Source: a bacterium (lineage in GTDB: Bacteria; Patescibacteriota; Gracilibacteria; Peribacterales; Peribacteraceae). Taken from it: 64,000 nucleotides of DNA. The notes under the pieces are model-generated. The model had not been told where the DNA came from. It made no database searches and saw only the letters and a list, made by a program, of their open reading frames with translations. Within the stretch, counting starts at the first letter, position 1, and every line of letters begins with the position of its first letter. A program made the translations under genes and the position numbers. Below are positions 1-7,915 of the stretch, piece after piece. The stretch lies in NCBI GenBank assembly GCA_029558515.1, contig JAKQEM010000041.1, positions 1-64,000 of the forward strand, read 5' to 3'.

Positions 1-153
1 ACAGGACAAACCAAATGGTAGAGGAGAAGAGTGACATTGTGACTCTTATGAATGTGCTTACTGTCAGTCATGGGAAGAGTCTACTCTGTTTCACGCGTAG
101 CATCGCTCTCGAAGAGCGGGGTATTTACCCGACAGAATAAACAACACATATAT

Positions 154-1023
154 ATGACGCATCTCTCCATCGGTCTTCTCTGCGCTTTTCTCGCGGCTCT
201 CTGTTGGGGATTCGGTGATTTCTTCATTCAGAAAGCGACGCGCACCATCGGGACATACCAGGCGCTCTTCTGCATAGGCGCACTCGGCTCCGTCGCTCTG
301 CTGCCATTCGTCTCCTCCACGCTGCATGTGCTTTCCGGACACGATGTTCTGCTTCTGCTGCTGCTGGGAATCATCACCACCATCGCAGCCGTGTTCGATT
401 TCGAAGCACTCAAGCGGGGAAAAATCGCCGTCGTAGAACCCGTGATCAGCCTGGAGCTTCCCCTCACCGTCGCACTGAGCATCTCCCTGGCCGGCGACAT
501 ACTCACCGTCACACAGGGGGCACTCATCACTCTGGTGTTCATCGGCATCATTCTCACGATCACATCGCATCCGCAGTACACCTTCTCGGCACGGCTCTTC
601 ATCGAACGCGGTGCCATCATCGCGGCAGTCGGCGCGGTGGGGCTCGCATTGGTCAATACGCTGGTCGGTATCGCCAGTCGCGAAACGCTCCCTCTCCTGA
701 CCATCTGGTTCACCCATACGTTCGTGGCACTTACGAGCGCGATCGTGCTGCTCCTGCAAAGAGAATGGCCGTCGTTTCTCACGAACGTGCGACGGAACGC
801 CGGTGTGACACTCGCACAGTCCGTCTTCGACAATGCGGGCTGGATCGCCTATGCCTTCGCCACCACCGTCCTCTCCATCGCCGTTGCCAACACCATCGCC
901 GAAACGTACGTCATCCTTGCGGTCATACTGGGCATCGCGTTCAATGGCGAACGACTGCGGACATCGCAACACGTAGGAATCGCACTTGCGATCATCGGCG
1001 TACTGGCGCTCGCCGGCCTCTGA
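154..1023 (+). CDS. EamA/DMT-superfamily membrane transporter
   Basis: Predicted integral membrane protein of 289 residues with about ten hydrophobic segments, the layout of EamA-type drug/metabolite transporters (two repeats of five helices). The N-terminal segment holds the small-residue, Trp/Gly-rich stretch ALCWGFGDFF, typical of the first helix in this family. The last helices contain the segment NTIAETYVILAVILGIAFNG with a conserved-looking Glu, also typical. I start at the ATG at 154 because the upstream in-frame extension is polar and has no transmembrane character. The substrate cannot be read from sequence. It stands alone, followed about 95 bases later by the release-factor-like gene on the same strand. 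Family assignment is fairly sure; function beyond export or import of a small metabolite is not. Confidence 0.8.
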   Translation: MTHLSIGLLCAFLAALCWGFGDFFIQKATRTIGTYQALFCIGALGSVALLPFVSSTLHVLSGHDVLLLLLLGIITTIAAVFDFEALKRGKIAVVEPVISLELPLTVALSISLAGDILTVTQGALITLVFIGIILTITSHPQYTFSARLFIERGAIIAAVGAVGLALVNTLVGIASRETLPLLTIWFTHTFVALTSAIVLLLQREWPSFLTNVRRNAGVTLAQSVFDNAGWIAYAFATTVLSIAVANTIAETYVILAVILGIAFNGERLRTSQHVGIALAIIGVLALAGL

Positions 1024-1118
1024 TGCGGAGAGGAAATCCTTTTGCATTTGGCATTCCCCTTCTTCATCATGCCATGTGCTCCCCGCTCCCGCACCCGCGG
1101 AGTGGTGCATCTCCTTCC

Positions 1119-1523
1119 ATGTCCGACTTCCCCGTTGATCTCCCGGCCGACATCGCCGCGATTGCCGCGGACTTGCAGATCAATCCGCAAGACGTGGAGG
1201 AGCACTTCGTGCGCGGAGGCGGGCCGGGCGGGCAGAAGATCAATAAGACGAACAGTGCGGTGCAGTTGCTCCATGGCCCCACGGGCATCGAGGTGAAGGT
1301 GCAGCGACACAGGGAGCAGAGCCTCAACCGCCTCAGCGCGTGGAAGCTCTTGATCTTGAACATCGAGGAACGGGAGAAAGGGGAACGCTCGCGTCTGCAA
1401 CAGGAACAATTCAAAATTCGCAAACAAAAGCAGCGCCGCAGTACGCGCGCAAAGCAAAAGATGCTCGACGAAAAGCACCGCCGCGCACAGATCAAAGAAG
1501 AGCGGAGGAGTTGTGAACCGTGA
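1119..1523 (+). CDS. arfB: ArfB-like peptidyl-tRNA hydrolase (ribosome rescue)
   Basis: 134-residue protein with a class I release-factor catalytic domain. The GGQ motif sits in RGGGPGGQKINKTNSAV (about residues 29-45), followed by the conserved KVQRHREQSLN segment. There is no codon-recognition domain. The C-terminus (from about residue 95) is a long Lys/Arg-rich helix, as in ArfB/ICT1, where the basic tail enters the mRNA channel of stalled ribosomes and the GGQ loop hydrolyses the peptidyl-tRNA. The ATG at 1119 gives the expected family length; the open frame upstream is low-quality and overlaps the preceding transporter gene. PrfH-type factors are an alternative, but the basic tail favours ArfB. 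Confidence 0.8.
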   Translation: MSDFPVDLPADIAAIAADLQINPQDVEEHFVRGGGPGGQKINKTNSAVQLLHGPTGIEVKVQRHREQSLNRLSAWKLLILNIEEREKGERSRLQQEQFKIRKQKQRRSTRAKQKMLDEKHRRAQIKEERRSCEP

Positions 1524-1570
1524 GTTCCCAGAAACGAATAAACGAAATAACGAGATAACGAGCGTCGCCC

Positions 1571-1612
1571 CTACTCCCTACCACCTACAACCTACTCCCT
1601 ACCCCCCAACCC
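1571..1612. repeat. heptamer array at the rpmB 3' end
   Basis: Six consecutive 7-nt units of the form CTACNNC (ctactcc, ctaccac, ctacaac, ctactcc, ctacccc, ccaaccc). The next bases, ctac, contain the complement of the rpmB TAG stop at 1613-1615. Just upstream (about 1533-1560) is a short run of 8-nt words of the cgaaataa type. Confidence 0.8.
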
Positions 1613-1822
1613 CTACGCCGCTTTCCCCTGCTGCATCCTCTTGCTCAAGGTGCGCAGATAGGAAGCGGAAACTTTCATGGTCTTGAACGCGCCCGTCACG
1701 GGGTCATACACGCGCTTCTTTTGAATATTGGCCTTCCAAGCACGTCGGGTGGCACGCAGCGAGTGGCTCCGGGTATTGCCGAAGGCGGTTTTCTTGCCGG
1801 TTTTGGCGCAGATGCGAGCCAT
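1613..1822 (-). CDS. rpmB: Large ribosomal subunit protein bL28
   Basis: 69-residue basic protein beginning MARICAKTGKKTAFGNTRSH, which matches the bL28 N-terminal signature (Cys/Thr-Gly-Lys followed by G-N-x-R-S-H). The middle segment SLRATRRAWKANIQ and the VSASYLRTLSK end also fit. Length is normal for bL28. The start at 1822 is chosen because upstream in-frame residues do not resemble any L28. bL28 is a 50S subunit protein placed near the E site. It lies 67 bases downstream of the five-gene secreted-protein operon on the same strand and may share its transcript. Its TAG stop lies at the edge of a heptamer array. Confidence 0.95.
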   Translation of the reverse strand: MARICAKTGKKTAFGNTRSHSLRATRRAWKANIQKKRVYDPVTGAFKTMKVSASYLRTLSKRMQQGKAA

Positions 1823-1889
1823 GGAAGTTGCGAGAAAGTACCAGAGAGCAGAGGTGGAGTCAAACGATCTTCGTGGGAAGCCGGAGCCC

Positions 1890-3506
1890 TTATTGGGCAT
1901 CCACCGCCTCCTTACACTTCTCCCAACGGGGATCATCCTCGGTATCCTGCAGAAATTCACCGTTGGTGTAGGGGAAACATGCGTCGGCGAAGGCGGTTTT
2001 CAGAACACGATCGAGGACCAAGTTGCACGGACGATGGATGCAGGTCCGGCGGAGAAAGGAAGCGTAGCGGAGGACGAACGCACGAAGACCGTCCTGATCT
2101 CGCGCCAGGCGCGCAATGCGGCCGACGGAATCCTGCAGCGGAGCAAGCGCTTCGTGCACCTCGCGCTGCGGATCGACCGTGCGTACGAAGAGCGGCGACT
2201 CCCGGGTGCTCTGCAATCTGCTGACGGAGCGGAGAAAATCACGCAAGGACTGGCGAATGGCGGTGAGAAAACCTGTCTTCTCCTCCTCTTCCCGTTGCGA
2301 CTTCACCGCTTCGTTGCCCGGACCGAATTCCGCGGACGTCTTCAGATCATCCTTGAACGTGCGGGAGACTTCTTGCGCAGCGCGCTCGCCGAGGAACTCA
2401 TTGAGAATGGCGAACTGATCTTTTTCCAGCGAAAACGGTCCGCGCAACGCATGCGTCGGCGGAAGACCCCGGGTGTTCTCCATGCAGAGCCCCGCTCCTT
2501 CGCAATCGGTGTCATCCAGACAACGACGTATGCGATTCTCCGCGCAGACACCCTCGGGGAACGCGCATGATTCGGCGCCGGCGGCCGTGCACTCGTCATC
2601 CGTCATACAGCGCACGCTGTGATCCCCTCTGCACACGCCGCCGTTCCATCCGCATCCGAACGCGTTCAGGTGCACGCGCTCCGACGGAGGCGGCGGGAGG
2701 GGAGACTCGCGTCCGAAGACGGCATCGATCTCCTGCTGGATGGTCAAAAATTCCCGGGCCGCGTCCCGATACGCGTCCACCTGTTCCTCGATGATGCGCT
2801 GCGCCTCCCACTCGGAACGCAGCGACCCCAAAAGCGGCGCGAACGTCGTGAACGGTTCCATCGTCTCGGCGTCGCACCCAAAACCGACGGGGAAGGCCGG
2901 CGCATAATCGGCATCATACGGACAGAGCGGCTCCGCCGGAGCGGAGGATGATGCGCTGGCCGCACTGAGGGCGACGGGGGAATCAAAATCATCGTACTGG
3001 TGCCAGGTCACATCTTCATAGAGCGGATCGGAGGCGCCGGTCGCCAGATGGAACGTGCGCTCATTGAGAAATGTCAGAAGCCTTTGGAGCACCAGGATCC
3101 CCGAGATCGATCCGCGCTCGAACTGTCGCTCCATGGCGGTACGCACTTCGTCCATGGCGCACTCCAGCAGAAGCAGATCTGTATGCAGGCAGGCGGTGTG
3201 CTGCGTCAATCCCTGCTGCCGGAGCGTCAGGCGCAGATCGGCCTCCAGGAGACTCTCCCACGCCGACTGGATGCTGAGCGCCCAATCCGGCAGGTACATG
3301 CCAAAATCCTGCTGGGTCTGCATGGTATCCGCCAGGGCGATGCCGTTTTGCGCGCGGAGAAGCACTTCCTGGGTGTAGTGCGTCGAAACGGGGACAATCA
3401 GTCCCAATTCCCAGTTCTCGTACAGCTGTGCGCACTCCGTCTGCGCGAATGCCGCCGTGGGAAGGAGCAAGACCAGTGCCGATGCGAGCGAGAGACGCAT
3501 CATCAT
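1890..3506 (-). CDS. Exported Cys-rich protein, operon gene 5 (unknown function)
   Basis: 538-residue protein starting with three Met codons and a clear signal peptide (hydrophobic core followed by TAAFAQ, cleavage probably before TEC). The mature chain is acidic and mostly soluble-looking. It carries a Cys-rich block at about residues 285-342 with spaced motifs such as CRGDHSVRCMTDDEC and CLDDTDCEGAGLC, which look like small disulfide-rich modules. The start overlaps the stop of the upstream gene by four bases (ATGA), so translation is probably coupled. This is the last gene of a five-gene set in which every product has an export signal. I do not recognise a family and give no function. Confidence 0.85.
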   Translation of the reverse strand: MMMRLSLASALVLLLPTAAFAQTECAQLYENWELGLIVPVSTHYTQEVLLRAQNGIALADTMQTQQDFGMYLPDWALSIQSAWESLLEADLRLTLRQQGLTQHTACLHTDLLLLECAMDEVRTAMERQFERGSISGILVLQRLLTFLNERTFHLATGASDPLYEDVTWHQYDDFDSPVALSAASASSSAPAEPLCPYDADYAPAFPVGFGCDAETMEPFTTFAPLLGSLRSEWEAQRIIEEQVDAYRDAAREFLTIQQEIDAVFGRESPLPPPPSERVHLNAFGCGWNGGVCRGDHSVRCMTDDECTAAGAESCAFPEGVCAENRIRRCLDDTDCEGAGLCMENTRGLPPTHALRGPFSLEKDQFAILNEFLGERAAQEVSRTFKDDLKTSAEFGPGNEAVKSQREEEEKTGFLTAIRQSLRDFLRSVSRLQSTRESPLFVRTVDPQREVHEALAPLQDSVGRIARLARDQDGLRAFVLRYASFLRRTCIHRPCNLVLDRVLKTAFADACFPYTNGEFLQDTEDDPRWEKCKEAVDAQ

Positions 3507-6382
3507 GGACGGACGGGAGCGGGAAGACCTGGACTGATGGGGCACATCTGCGTGGGGAAACTGATCGTCGTCATGTCCGCAAGCAGGTCCGCGGCGGTGC
3601 GCAGAAGCAGCGCGAACGATCGGCTCGATTCCTCCAGGTAACGGGCATAGAGCGCCGTGCCCGCCCGCGCGCCCAATGCGGGCGACAGGGAGAGAAGATC
3701 CGTGTCCGTCTCCTGCTGTTCCTTGGTCTGCTGCAAGAGTCCCCAGGCCGCCTCCCATCCGATGCCTTGCTCGAAGCTGAGCCGCCGCTGCGCGGAAAGC
3801 GCGCAGAGAATGGGAGGAGTGCGAGGCGGCATGCCCTGTGCCTGGCAGAGAGCGGTTTCCATGGTGCGCAGGAGCAGCTCCGGCCGGTAGGAGGGGAAGC
3901 GCGTGAGGGTGAGAGGAGGTTGCATCAGAAGCGCACCGAGCGGCGTACCCGTGAACGGATCGTCCCAGGGCGCGACGGAATCCGCCACGACGGAGGGCGT
4001 GCGTCCGGGAAGCACGCGGTGACGTTCCAGCGATTGTTCGACGCACTGACCGATGAAGCAGAGGTGGCTGCCGATGCGGCTGTCGTAGCGACTCACGCTC
4101 TCCGGGTCGCAGACAGCGGTACCGGCATCGATCGCTTCGGCAAATCCCGCCGCGCGCGGATCGGTGATCGTTGTCTTCCCATCCACCCGTGTCACCAGAC
4201 TGCTGCACGTCGCAGGCACTTGTGCGGGATTATCCGCCAGATGAAACATCTTCTGCACAAAAGCCTCCGGATACGCACGCGAGAGATAACACCCCTTCCC
4301 TCCCTCTCGCTGCCTGCAGGTGCTGTCCGTCCATACCTCCGCGCACGTTTCGGCGTTGAGAGGAATACCGTCCATGCTGCCGCCCGCCGCTGCAAACACA
4401 CCGTCGCGCTCCATCAGATCGCACTGCGCGCGGTACGCGGTCCCCTCATGCTCGCAGCAGAGGACATCATTGGACTCTCGGATCGCCGCCGCAACTTCCG
4501 ATGACGCTCCCGCGGGAATCTCCCGGTACACCGTCGTGCCGGGAGGCAGGCCGCAGTAGTACTGCGCGTGGACCAATTCGTGGTACAGCAAGTACGTGTT
4601 GTTGATGTCGGGTGACTGCTCCATCAAACAAATATTCACCGTTCCGTCCGCTCCTTTGCCGTACGTGATGGCACTGTTATTCGCAGGAACGGAACACCCG
4701 GGCGCACATTGAATGTTCAACTGACACGTATGCTGCACGGCATCCGAAGAGGAAGCCTCCGGATGGAGGTACGGTATCTCCCGGCACACATCCGCTCCCG
4801 CCGCCGTAAAACGACTCTCATCCGCCGGCATCACGCACCCATTCGCCCTGCATCCCGTCGCATCGACGGAAGGACTGCCACCCTGCAGCGAACACTCCGT
4901 GGAATTGATCGTGCGCTTGCACTGCGCGCCCTCACCCGGCACGCAGCACCACATGGGATTGACGGGGGGTTCGGGACAACCGTTGGCTACGCATCCCGCG
5001 GGAGAGCCCGACGGTGAACCGCCCGCTTGCGTACAGGACACCGCCGAAGCCGCATATCTGCAACGATTCTCGTCCCGCATGCAACACCACTCGCCCTCCG
5101 GGGCACCGGACTGCTCGTCTTTGCACCACACCAAACTGATGGTATGGGGCGGGAGATCAGCCGGAGCCGGACAGCGTTCGGTGGCATCGGGCGGATCAAT
5201 GGGGCGACAGAGGTACCCGCGCATCCCCGCGGGACTCGTGCAGAGACCGTCGCCGTCCACGGGCAGAGAAGGAGCCGTGGAGCCGCTCATGGCGTTCTTC
5301 ACGGGTGCGGGCGGATAGGTGCCGCCGAGGATGGGCTGCTCTCCGTGCGTCAGAGAGGGCAGCACGGGTTCCAGCGGAACGTGCCACTGCAGACCGACGT
5401 CTCCCATTGGATGGATGCTGTCCGCGTCGATCCGCGCCCACAGGAGGATGTTGCCGGGAAGGAGATTCTGCAGCTCCTCCGGAAAAACGAGCAGCGCGGT
5501 TTCCCCGGATCGTAACGGAGGCGTGAAGAACCGGGGATCCGCCGCCGCCGCCAGCATCTCCTGCCAAACGGCGAGGAGCTTGCCCTCCAGATCGGGATCG
5601 TCGTCCCACCGATGAAAGAGGAACTGACGCTCGGTGCCGGGACCGCTATCGGAAAGCGTGTACGTATGAGGCGCCGGAAAACGCGGTGCGCGCTCATTGC
5701 GCACCAGCCGCACGCCGTACTGGTAACGCCACACGGCGGCCACCCGTTCCTCCCCATCCAACGTGGTAAGTGCGGAACCGACGTCACCGAGGAGTTGCCG
5801 GTACAGGGCAGGATTTGCCTTGATGCGCGGCGCGAGGGACGTCACCCGCACCATCGTTCCGCTCTGACTGGTGGCGACCGCTCCGCCCCCGGCTCCCCAT
5901 ATGTTCAGGATGCCTCGCAAATCCGCGGCTACCTGCGCGGAGCGACCGGGCAGATCGGAAATCGGCAATTCGTACCCGGAGGCTTCCGCCTGCAACAGAC
6001 GACCGAGCTTGCGCACCCGCATCTCATCGGAGGCGAGGCGCCGGACCCTCTCGACGATCGTCAGACAATCCAGCCGATTGGCGGGTCCCTCATGCCCTTC
6101 CAGCCGTCCGCAGACATCGGTCCATTCATCACGCAGGATAGCGGAGATATCGGCTTCCTTGGGCACGCGTCGCTCGACATCGGCGGGAGCAATGCCCTCC
6201 GACAATAACTGCTTCCGGAAGATCGCACGAATGTACGCCGTCACTTCCGGATCGAGACCGGGAACGGAAATCTCCCGCTCCACGATCGTCTTCATCTGAT
6301 CGTATAAGAGTCCGCCCGATCCCGCGGAGGCAGCCGTGGGCAGGAGGAGCAAGCCGATGAGAACGGGGAGAATGCGACGCAT
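3503..6382 (-). CDS. Exported Cys-rich protein with HExxH motif, operon gene 4
   Basis: 959-residue protein with a signal peptide (MRRILPVLIGLLLLPTAASA). Around residue 601 it holds YHELVHAQYY, an HExxH zinc-protease-type motif, preceded by a hydrophobic stretch as in true metallopeptidases. About 85-150 residues before it (roughly 450-515) are tandem Cys-rich units sharing the pattern WCC...C...C..GGSPS...GC.ANGC. The N-terminal half has no obvious motif. It starts five bases after the preceding stop and overlaps the next gene by four bases, so it belongs to the coupled operon. A secreted or surface peptidase is an inference from one motif; the third zinc ligand was not identified. Confidence 0.85.
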   Translation of the reverse strand: MRRILPVLIGLLLLPTAASAGSGGLLYDQMKTIVEREISVPGLDPEVTAYIRAIFRKQLLSEGIAPADVERRVPKEADISAILRDEWTDVCGRLEGHEGPANRLDCLTIVERVRRLASDEMRVRKLGRLLQAEASGYELPISDLPGRSAQVAADLRGILNIWGAGGGAVATSQSGTMVRVTSLAPRIKANPALYRQLLGDVGSALTTLDGEERVAAVWRYQYGVRLVRNERAPRFPAPHTYTLSDSGPGTERQFLFHRWDDDPDLEGKLLAVWQEMLAAAADPRFFTPPLRSGETALLVFPEELQNLLPGNILLWARIDADSIHPMGDVGLQWHVPLEPVLPSLTHGEQPILGGTYPPAPVKNAMSGSTAPSLPVDGDGLCTSPAGMRGYLCRPIDPPDATERCPAPADLPPHTISLVWCKDEQSGAPEGEWCCMRDENRCRYAASAVSCTQAGGSPSGSPAGCVANGCPEPPVNPMWCCVPGEGAQCKRTINSTECSLQGGSPSVDATGCRANGCVMPADESRFTAAGADVCREIPYLHPEASSSDAVQHTCQLNIQCAPGCSVPANNSAITYGKGADGTVNICLMEQSPDINNTYLLYHELVHAQYYCGLPPGTTVYREIPAGASSEVAAAIRESNDVLCCEHEGTAYRAQCDLMERDGVFAAAGGSMDGIPLNAETCAEVWTDSTCRQREGGKGCYLSRAYPEAFVQKMFHLADNPAQVPATCSSLVTRVDGKTTITDPRAAGFAEAIDAGTAVCDPESVSRYDSRIGSHLCFIGQCVEQSLERHRVLPGRTPSVVADSVAPWDDPFTGTPLGALLMQPPLTLTRFPSYRPELLLRTMETALCQAQGMPPRTPPILCALSAQRRLSFEQGIGWEAAWGLLQQTKEQQETDTDLLSLSPALGARAGTALYARYLEESSRSFALLLRTAADLLADMTTISFPTQMCPISPGLPAPVRP

Positions 6383-6387
6383 GGAAA

Positions 6388-7104
6388 TCAATCGGCGAGA
6401 TCGCGAAGGGAGCCGCGTGCGTCCCAGCTTCGCGGCAGACAGGCGGTGGCTTCGGCGGCCAGACCGAGCACGTTGCGCAGATCCAAGGACGTGCGTTTCA
6501 GGCATTCGGTGCCGTAGGAGAGCGGCCGCAGACGGTCGAAGCCCGAGACGATGAGCAGCGTGCGTTCCAACGCGGGTTTCGCCACGGTGAGTTCGCGCGT
6601 AATCAGCGTATTCTCCGCCTCGAGCCGCACGCTGCGCGCTCCGACATCGGCACCGGACAACGACTTGGACCAGCGTACATCCTTCCATTCATTGAAGGAG
6701 CACTCGTAGATCCGCAAAAATTCCAGCAGCACCGTCGTCAGTTCCGATTCGCTGAGAGAATCCGCGCGGGACTTCCACGCCGGCAGCGAACGAGCAAGCT
6801 CGCGCAATTCTTCGGTTGCTTCCTCCACCCGGATGGTCTCCGAAGCGGTGCACTGCAGCGGCACCTCCGCGATGCCACCCATCTGACGCAGATGCGCGTC
6901 CACCGCCTGCGCGACGGTACGATGGTACATCTCGGGCCACGCGGAAAGCGGCAGAGATGCAAACGGGGAACCGACTGCGGTGCACGCAGCCAGGTGCGCG
7001 GACTGATCGGCCTCTCGCCGACCCTCTCCCGCGCACGAGGCGAGCAGCAGGCACAGCAGTGCCAATGTCATCGGCGAGCCGACGGAGCGGGAGCGGTCAC
7101 TCAT
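6388..7104 (-). CDS. Predicted lipoprotein, operon gene 3 (unknown function)
   Basis: 238-residue protein. The start MSDRSRS at 7104 gives a short basic leader followed by TLALLCLLLASC, a lipobox (LLAS before Cys), so the mature protein is probably a lipid-anchored extracytoplasmic protein. The rest is helical, with heptad-like Leu spacing and few Cys. It overlaps the end of the upstream gene by eight bases and is followed five bases later by the HExxH gene. It may anchor the operon's other products to the membrane, but this is inferred only from context. No family recognised. Confidence 0.8.
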   Translation of the reverse strand: MSDRSRSVGSPMTLALLCLLLASCAGEGRREADQSAHLAACTAVGSPFASLPLSAWPEMYHRTVAQAVDAHLRQMGGIAEVPLQCTASETIRVEEATEELRELARSLPAWKSRADSLSESELTTVLLEFLRIYECSFNEWKDVRWSKSLSGADVGARSVRLEAENTLITRELTVAKPALERTLLIVSGFDRLRPLSYGTECLKRTSLDLRNVLGLAAEATACLPRSWDARGSLRDLAD

Positions 7105-7915
7105 CACACTGAGAGAGGAAGCAGGGGAGATGATCGAGCGATCCGAGCATGCGGAGCGCCTGCCACAGAGGCTGCAGGAGCGGCAGACGTACGTCGGCGA
7201 GGAACCCCTCGAAGCCGCCGCCAAACTGCAACACGGACCGGTAAGCGCCGTCATACGCGATGAGCAGGTGCAGGAGTCGTCCTTCACGCTCCATGATGGA
7301 ATCCACCGTACCCGCGCACGTTCCAAACCCGATATCGTTGAGATCCCGCGGCGTGCAACTTACAAGCGGTGCAGCGGTCACGGGCAGACATCCCTCCACT
7401 TGCACCGTGATCGTCGCGGGCGATTCGGGAGACTCGGGAGACTCGGGAGACTCGGGTGACTCGCGCACGCGACTCAGTTCACACACGGATCGCAGCCTGC
7501 ACTGCAGTGCCCGCAACGACTGCAGTATCGGCGGGAGCAGATCGGACGTGGGTGTGCGCCGCTGTTCGAGCAATCCCCGCCGGGGCGGCACGTCCGCACG
7601 TTCATCCATCAATGCATCTCCCCACGTCGTCTCTGCAAATCCTTCAGCCAGCGATCGCCAGGAGCCGGTACCTGTTTTCATCCAGAGACGAAAATCGGTA
7701 TCCGTGCGCGTACTGCCGATGGGGAGATCCGCGGATGCCTTCTGCCCGAAGAGGACGCTGCGGTACAGCCGCTGCTCCCGGTCCATCAGACGGTAGACGT
7801 CTCCGGTGCACGACCGGTTGAGCGTGTCTTGCGCGGATGCGGAAGGAGAAAGAACCATCTGCGATAGCACGACAACGATGCAGAGGAAGCCGGTGCGGAC
7901 GACGGCAATGTTCAC
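7097..7915 (-). CDS. Exported protein with SPE repeats, operon gene 2
   Basis: 272-residue protein with an N-terminal hydrophobic signal ending SPSASAQ. The start codon is GTG at 7915 and overlaps the upstream TGA by four bases (GTGA), again suggesting translational coupling. In the middle is a low-complexity SPESPESPESPESP linker made by a perfect 9-nt DNA repeat. It separates two halves that both contain a Cys and a similar phrase (CTGDVYRLMDREQRLYRSVL early, CAGTVDSIMEREGRLLHLLI late). The protein therefore looks like an internally duplicated module, two copies of a C-T/G-x-V-x-x-(L/I)-M-(D/E)-R-E helix. No known family recognised. Confidence 0.82.
   Translation of the reverse strand: MNIAVVRTGFLCIVVVLSQMVLSPSASAQDTLNRSCTGDVYRLMDREQRLYRSVLFGQKASADLPIGSTRTDTDFRLWMKTGTGSWRSLAEGFAETTWGDALMDERADVPPRRGLLEQRRTPTSDLLPPILQSLRALQCRLRSVCELSRVRESPESPESPESPESPATITVQVEGCLPVTAAPLVSCTPRDLNDIGFGTCAGTVDSIMEREGRLLHLLIAYDGAYRSVLQFGGGFEGFLADVRLPLLQPLWQALRMLGSLDHLPCFLSQCDE
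7422..7466. repeat. 9-nt tandem repeat encoding the SPE linker
   Basis: Five units of gactcggga (first and last degenerate) inside operon gene 2. The unit length is a multiple of three, so copy-number change keeps the frame. Confidence 0.85.
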
